64,000 bases of DNA, taken from contig JBIQIY010000004.1 of the NCBI GenBank assembly GCA_044507775.1, forward strand, positions 124,001 to 188,000, read 5' to 3'. Positions 59,880 to 64,000 of the stretch are shown piece after piece (the first letter of the stretch is position 1; each line of letters starts with the position of its first letter). Origin of the DNA: Chryseosolibacter sp044507775. Lineage in GTDB: Bacteria > Bacteroidota > Bacteroidia > Cytophagales > Cyclobacteriaceae. The notes beneath the pieces were generated by a model. It worked only from the letters and a program-made list of their open reading frames with translations, did no database searches and was not told the origin of the DNA. Made by a program: the position numbers and the translations under genes.

Positions 59880-60401
59880 ATGGATGCGTTAATTGAATTC
59901 GGGAAGATACTCATTCCTGCCTCGGTTGTCTTATATGCGGTCTTTCTTATCGTCCGGTCGTTTATCCACAAGGACATCGATTTGAAGAAGCTGGAGGTCC
60001 GGGGAAAAGCCATTGAAACGGTATTGCCGAATCGCCTCCATGCTTATGAACGGATGACGCTTTTTCTGGAGCGTATGTCGCCGAACAACCTCCTTGTCAG
60101 GCTTAACACGGGAAGCATTCCAGCAAAGGATTTTCACCACCTGCTGTTGGCCGAGGTCCGAAACGAGTACAATCACAATGTTTCGCAACAGATCTACATC
60201 AGCGAGGAGGTGTGGGAGCTGATCCGAAATGCGAAGGAAGATTTGATCGTCAACATTAATGACGCGGCCAGCGAAATGAGTGATGGATCCAGCAGCCTGG
60301 ATTTGTCCAAGAAGATATTTGAAAAGACGATGGGCAAAAGCGTTGATCCGCTAGCGCATGCGCTGGTCGAACTTAAGCGGGAGGCCCACAGAATTTTTTG
60401 A
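59880..60401 (+). CDS. Single-pass membrane protein of unknown function
   Basis: A 173-residue protein with one N-terminal membrane helix (about 8-28, ILIPASVVLYAVFLIVRSFI) and a helical cytosolic domain (NRLHAYERMTLFLERMSPNNLLVRL, EVRNEYNHNVSQQIYISEEVW, LSKKIFEKTMGKSVDPLAHALVELK). The NHNVSQQIYIS block looks conserved-like. No catalytic motif. It is followed 34 bases later by the DUF1232 gene and the two are probably co-transcribed. Confidence 0.75.
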   Translation: MDALIEFGKILIPASVVLYAVFLIVRSFIHKDIDLKKLEVRGKAIETVLPNRLHAYERMTLFLERMSPNNLLVRLNTGSIPAKDFHHLLLAEVRNEYNHNVSQQIYISEEVWELIRNAKEDLIVNINDAASEMSDGSSSLDLSKKIFEKTMGKSVDPLAHALVELKREAHRIF

Positions 60402-60435
60402 AGCGCTGGTTCGTTATAAAAAGATCAATATCACT

Positions 60436-60834
60436 ATGAACAAGTTCTTTAACGCGGCTCTGCGAAATGCTACTTCGATCATCGGACGGCCGTCCCGTCT
60501 GTTGGCAATCCTTCCGCGACTGGCTTCGAAGCTAAAAGATGTTAACTGGACGAGTGTAAACGGGAATTCGGTTAAGGAGAAATTTTTTGTATTGGGGCGG
60601 CTTATCAAGGCCTACGCGCTCGGCCAGTACCGCGATGTTCCGTGGAAGACCATCTTGCTGATCGTCGCTGCAGTGATCTATTTTGTCAATCCCCTTGACC
60701 TGGTGCCGGACATTGTGCCGCTAACAGGACTCACGGACGATTTTGCGGTGTTGCTGTGGGTATACAATTCGGTCAGCAATGAGATCGAGAAATTTCTCGC
60801 CTGGGAAAAAGCAAAAGTGAAGGAACAACTTTGA
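60436..60834 (+). CDS. YkvA-like DUF1232 membrane protein
   Basis: A 132-residue protein. Its core KTILLIVAAVIYFVNPLDLVPDIVPLTGLTDDFAVLLWVYNSV (about 73-115) is the DUF1232 signature: a hydrophobic helix followed by NPxDLxPDxxPxxGxxDD. ATG at 60436 is used, since the open frame upstream overlaps the preceding gene and adds unstructured sequence. The role is unknown. It lies 43 bases before dtd. Confidence 0.87.
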   Translation: MNKFFNAALRNATSIIGRPSRLLAILPRLASKLKDVNWTSVNGNSVKEKFFVLGRLIKAYALGQYRDVPWKTILLIVAAVIYFVNPLDLVPDIVPLTGLTDDFAVLLWVYNSVSNEIEKFLAWEKAKVKEQL

Positions 60835-60877
60835 CGATAAGTTTGACACCCATGTTTGTGATAGCAGAGTTCCGATC

Positions 60878-61330
60878 ATGATCGCCGTAGTACAGCGCGT
60901 ATCTCAGGCGTCCGTGGAAATTCAGGGGGAGGTTCGCGCCCGGATCGGGGGAGGCTTGCTTGTTCTGATCGGCATTGAAGACGCAGACGGTGATGACGAC
61001 ATCGAGTGGCTGGCCGCCAAGATCGTCAACCTGCGAATTTTCAACGACGCGGCAGGAATCATGAACATCAGTGTCCGGGAGACCGGTGGGGACATCATTG
61101 TAGTGAGCCAGTTTACACTTCATGCGAGTATCCGGAAGGGGAACCGCCCCTCCTATATCAAGGCGTCGAAGCCCGAAATAGCGATACCGTTGTACGAACG
61201 ATTTGTGAAGGCGCTGGCCGAGGGTCTCGGCAAGGCCGTTCAAACGGGAGAATTTGGAGCCGACATGAAGGTCAGTCTCGTGAACGATGGTCCGGTCACC
61301 ATTATCGCCGACAGCCAAAGAAAAGAATGA
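60878..61330 (+). CDS. dtd: D-aminoacyl-tRNA deacylase
   Basis: A 150-residue enzyme that removes D-amino acids (and glycine) from tRNA, guarding translation chirality. Conserved parts: MIAVVQRVSQASVEI at the N-terminus, the SQFTL motif (about 77-81) and the cross-subunit loop NDGPVT near 137-142 (the family's G/N-x-GPVT). The fold is a homodimer. Its stop overlaps the start of the VanX-like gene in ATGA. The neighbour also handles D-alanine, so a functional link is possible. Confidence 0.94.
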   Translation: MIAVVQRVSQASVEIQGEVRARIGGGLLVLIGIEDADGDDDIEWLAAKIVNLRIFNDAAGIMNISVRETGGDIIVVSQFTLHASIRKGNRPSYIKASKPEIAIPLYERFVKALAEGLGKAVQTGEFGADMKVSLVNDGPVTIIADSQRKE

Positions 61331-62001
61331 TGAAACACCTTCGCCTCTTGATTTTCGTTTTTCTGTGTTCGCTGCCGGCTGCAGCCCAATACAAGTATGG
61401 ATTGACCCCGATGAAATACAGCGCTTACGCGGAAAGTGTAAAAAGCGATGAGGCGCGTGAGCTGATTGACCTGCAGAAATACGTTCGGGGGATCCTGTTG
61501 GATATTCGGTATGCGACTACGAATAATTTTACCGGCGAGAAAATATACGATGAGGCCAAGGCTTACGCGCGCAAGCCCGTTGCCGATGCGCTGCGGCGGA
61601 TACAGGGAGATCTGCAAAAGCAAGGATTGGGCTTGAAGATTTTCGACGCCTACCGCCCGTATCGCGCGACGGTGAAATTTTATGAAGTCTATGGCGATAC
61701 AACTTATGTGGCTTCGCCGTACCGCGGATCGCGGCATAATCGGGGATGTGCAATAGACCTCACGTTGGTTGACCTGCGCACGGGGAAGGAACTGAAAATG
61801 CCGACGGGCTATGATTCCTTTACAAAGCAGGCATGGCCCTCGACGCCTGTCCGGGATGAAGAGGCACGAAACAACCGCCAGACTTTGATCGATGCCATGG
61901 AGAAGCACGGCTTTCGTGTGAACTCTTCCGAATGGTGGCATTTCGATTTTATCGGCTGGAAAAAGTTCGAGGTTCTCGATATTGATTTCTCGGAGTTGTA
62001 A
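61327..62001 (+). CDS. D-alanyl-D-alanine dipeptidase, VanX/DdpX type
   Basis: A 224-residue M15D zinc dipeptidase with a signal peptide (about 1-20, LPAAAQ). The zinc site is SRHNRGCAIDLTL (SxHxxGxAxD, about 138-150) with the third ligand and general base in EWWHFDF (about 202-208), and the substrate Arg in KIFDAYRPYR. It splits D-Ala-D-Ala. Known homologues serve vancomycin resistance when cytosolic or D-Ala-D-Ala scavenging; the signal peptide here favours periplasmic peptidoglycan turnover. The ATG at 61327 (or the adjoining 61330) overlaps the dtd stop. Confidence 0.9.
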   Translation: MMKHLRLLIFVFLCSLPAAAQYKYGLTPMKYSAYAESVKSDEARELIDLQKYVRGILLDIRYATTNNFTGEKIYDEAKAYARKPVADALRRIQGDLQKQGLGLKIFDAYRPYRATVKFYEVYGDTTYVASPYRGSRHNRGCAIDLTLVDLRTGKELKMPTGYDSFTKQAWPSTPVRDEEARNNRQTLIDAMEKHGFRVNSSEWWHFDFIGWKKFEVLDIDFSEL

Positions 62002-62188
62002 GGTGCAGCTTCTCGCAAGTCATTTTTTCCCGAATTATTCTTTTCTTAATAAGGGTATGAGGTCAGTTGTGGTACCCCTATCCGCGGCATCTTTCGTTAA
62101 AAAAGAAATATTATGGATACTGCTCTTTGAAATTCCAATTTAAATCAACTATTTCATCTCATCCTCAGAAAGTATAGAACAACGTCCA

Positions 62189-62773
62189 ATGGACTCTTCA
62201 AGCTCAAATGAACGATGCGGGGCGACTGATGCAGCATTACTGGAGATGCTGCGGGACAATCACGCATGGGCGTTGAGAGAGATCTTTGATCGGTATCACT
62301 TACGGTTGCATCGGTTGGCTGCCGGTGTCCTTAATGACGACGAGCAAGCGAAGGATTTTGTACAGGATGTGTTTGTCGACCTTTGGAATCGCCGGCATAC
62401 TTCAAACATCCGAACACTTTCACACTACCTTACGCGTGCGGTAAAATTTCAGGTCTTACGGCATTTGCGTGATGGAAGAATTCAGGAACATCATTTGAAG
62501 CTCGTGCAAAAGGTGGAGTTTGTCAATCAAACGGAAGACACCCTGAATTTCAAGGAGCTGGAAGTACAGCTTCAGAAAGCCGTCGAAATACTACCCCCGC
62601 GCTGCAGGGAGGTTTTTTTTCTCAGCCGCTATGAAAGCCTTTCACACAAAGAGATATCCGAACGCCTCAATATTTCACCAAAAACGGTTGAGGTTCAGAT
62701 CGGCAAGGCCTTATCAATCCTCCGCTCAAAACTGGAGGGGATCGTCCTACTGATAATTTTATTGATCCGGTAG
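62189..62773 (+). CDS. ECF sigma factor, Bacteroidota FecI-like
   Basis: A 194-residue sigma-70 family protein. Region 2 spans about 20-90 (LREIFDRYHLRLHRLAAGVL, KDFVQDVFVDLWNRR) and region 4 about 125-180 (LQKAVEILPPRCREVFFLSRYESLSHKEISERLNISPKTVEVQIGKALSILRSKL, a helix-turn-helix). A short hydrophobic C-terminus (IVLLIILLIR) follows, as in many phylum members. The FecR anti-sigma gene lies 86 bases downstream, forming the standard cell-surface signalling pair, which usually precedes a SusC/SusD or TonB receptor. Confidence 0.92.
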   Translation: MDSSSSNERCGATDAALLEMLRDNHAWALREIFDRYHLRLHRLAAGVLNDDEQAKDFVQDVFVDLWNRRHTSNIRTLSHYLTRAVKFQVLRHLRDGRIQEHHLKLVQKVEFVNQTEDTLNFKELEVQLQKAVEILPPRCREVFFLSRYESLSHKEISERLNISPKTVEVQIGKALSILRSKLEGIVLLIILLIR

Positions 62774-62859
62774 CCAGCTTTCGCGGCAGATCACGACTAT
62801 TTCTGAAAGAAAAACAGAACGGAGTAGGGGATCCCCGCCCCTTTCGGTACATATTATTA

Positions 62860-63894
62860 ATGCCAAGAAACATGACGAAAGAAGAGTTTGAAGCCCTGAT
62901 CCAACGGTATTTAGCAGGGAAAGCTTCTGAGAGCGAAGAGCAAATGATCGACGATTTCTTTGCTGCTCAGGAACGAAAACGACCGGTAGGGGCGAGCTCC
63001 TTAAGCGAGTCGATGTGGGCTTCCGTGGAGAGTCGCATAGAGGATGATTTATCCTCCGTTGAAGTGGAGGCTGCAAGACCTTCAAGTGGGTCAAACGGGC
63101 GACGCTGGGTGGTCGCATTTTTCAGCGTTATTCTTGTTGCAAGCGGTGCCTACGCGTACCTCCAGAGTTCGTGGTCGGAAGAAGAGGCGCCGAAATGGGT
63201 TTCTCTGGATGTGCCGTACGGTCAAAAGTCTCTTGTGACGCTCGCCGACGGTACCCGGATTTATCTGAACGGTGGAAGTTTCATTCGCTATCCGGAGGTG
63301 TTCCGCCCCGAGAAACGCGAGGTAAAATTATCGGGTGAAGCCTTTTTCGAGGTGACGCCGGATCCGAACCGGCCCTTTGTGGTGACGTCCGGTGATGTCA
63401 CTACGCAGGTGTTGGGAACCTCCTTCAATGTGCAGGCTTTTCCAAACAGGCAGGTCAGCGTTACAGTGGCGACCGGCAAGGTTCAGGTGGAACTTGAAGT
63501 TCCTGAAAGTGAAAATGACGATGCCGACGTACAGCGCCGCGTAGTACTGGCACCCAATGATCAGGCCACCTACAAGCCCGGTGAACAAGGATTTACCGTT
63601 CGGGAGGTCGATCTCGAAAAATACCTGGCATGGAAAGAGAATACCCTCATGTTTGAAGATGCCTCACTGGAGGATGTTGCGCGTTTGTTGGAACGGTGGT
63701 ACAACGTTACGATCGTGTTTGACAATGAGTTGATAAAGACTTGCCGCATCAACGGAAAATACAAAGATCAAAGCCTGGAGCGTGTGTTGCAAAGTATAGA
63801 GTACATGTATCATGTAACCTATGAATTCACATTGCCCAACCGGGTTCGTTTAAACGGAGATGGCTGTAATGTGCGGGTGGTGAATTCCTCCTAG
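62860..63894 (+). CDS. FecR family anti-sigma factor
   Basis: A 344-residue single-pass protein. The cytosolic N-terminus (about 1-85, TKEEFEALIQRYLAGKASESEEQMIDDFF) contacts the sigma factor; a membrane helix at about 86-104 (VVAFFSVILVASGAYAYL) is followed by the FecR domain (about 120-225: VPYGQKSLVTLADGTRIYLNGGSFIRYPEVF, VKLSGEAFFEVTPDPNRPFVV, VLGTSFNVQAF). The end is the DUF4974 domain with LEDVARLLERWYNVTIVFD and INGKYKDQSLERVLQSIEYMY, which docks the receptor's signalling domain. The receptor should lie just past the window edge. Confidence 0.94.
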   Translation: MPRNMTKEEFEALIQRYLAGKASESEEQMIDDFFAAQERKRPVGASSLSESMWASVESRIEDDLSSVEVEAARPSSGSNGRRWVVAFFSVILVASGAYAYLQSSWSEEEAPKWVSLDVPYGQKSLVTLADGTRIYLNGGSFIRYPEVFRPEKREVKLSGEAFFEVTPDPNRPFVVTSGDVTTQVLGTSFNVQAFPNRQVSVTVATGKVQVELEVPESENDDADVQRRVVLAPNDQATYKPGEQGFTVREVDLEKYLAWKENTLMFEDASLEDVARLLERWYNVTIVFDNELIKTCRINGKYKDQSLERVLQSIEYMYHVTYEFTLPNRVRLNGDGCNVRVVNSS

Positions 63895-64000
63895 ATAATG
63901 GAAGCCGGTTCGCCGGCAAAAAAAGAAGCTCCGGTCACACCTGAATCCTGGAAGATGGCGGTGGGCCGGAGCTGAGCTAAAATAAGTTTTCACTATTTCA
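63895..64000 (+). other. Inter-gene region with two hairpins after the anti-sigma gene
   Basis: GCCGG TTCG CCGGC (63904-63917) is a tight stem with a UUCG-type tetraloop. AGCTCCGG (63927-63934) and CCGGAGCT (63966-63973) form a second, longer-loop stem. The first is followed by A residues, not T, so it is no plain terminator for the plus strand. Their place ahead of a presumed receptor gene suggests partial termination or mRNA processing. Confidence 0.5.

Overview
The window looks like a stretch of a chromosome from a Bacteroidota bacterium, most likely of the Cytophagales type. This rests on family content and signals, not on a database match: two secreted proteins with type IX secretion (T9SS) C-terminal sorting domains, several copies of the Bacteroidota promoter pattern (TTTG, about 19 bases, TAnnTTTG), a cdaA-folP pair, an SDR-type threonine dehydrogenase beside kbl, a bacillithiol gene (bshA), a GT3 glycogen synthase, and an ECF sigma/FecR pair at the right edge. 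G+C is near one half by eye. I saw no rRNA, tRNA, insertion sequence, prophage or CRISPR array. Genes are tightly packed; three convergent pairs overlap at their 3' ends by 11-12 bases.

Left part (1-20.9 kb): a truncated enoyl-CoA hydratase, then two large paralogous T9SS cargo proteins. Threonine catabolism (tdh and kbl, divergent) follows. A folP-cdaA operon faces a DUF1599/DoxX-like/aroK operon across a 12-base divergent gap. A FadL-type porin and a Tyr/Asn/Ser-rich secreted protein come next, then proS, an NfeD-floA membrane pair and a WG-repeat protein whose 3' end contains the terminator of the convergent floA operon.

Middle (21-35 kb): a vitamin B12 locus with a btuF-like lipoprotein, a cobalamin riboswitch behind a consensus promoter, a btuB-type TonB receptor and meaB, the GTPase that protects B12-dependent methylmalonyl-CoA mutase. 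Next is an unusual trio: a CHASE2 membrane sensor with no output domain, followed by two tandem paralogous secreted proteins with FecR-like N-termini. This is the best candidate for an uncharacterised system in the window. Then sucD, a PIN-PhoH ATPase, an AlbA_2-domain protein and a MoxR/VWA chaperone pair with a 7-base tandem repeat at the moxR start.

Right part (35-64 kb): fatty acid hydroxylase, bshA and a GH3/beta-lactamase fusion on the minus strand; mutL and two tandem rhomboid proteases; rlmN; a dgcN-dgcA pair for D-glutamate or dipeptide epimerisation; a BlaI/BlaR1 regulatory pair with two near-identical operator palindromes and a perfect Shine-Dalgarno; clpB; glycogen synthase ending inside a dispersed repeat; a phosphopantetheinyl transferase; WD40, DivIVA-like, folB and A-type carrier genes; dtd overlapping a VanX-type dipeptidase; and finally the sigma/anti-sigma pair, which probably controls a TonB receptor lying just beyond the window.
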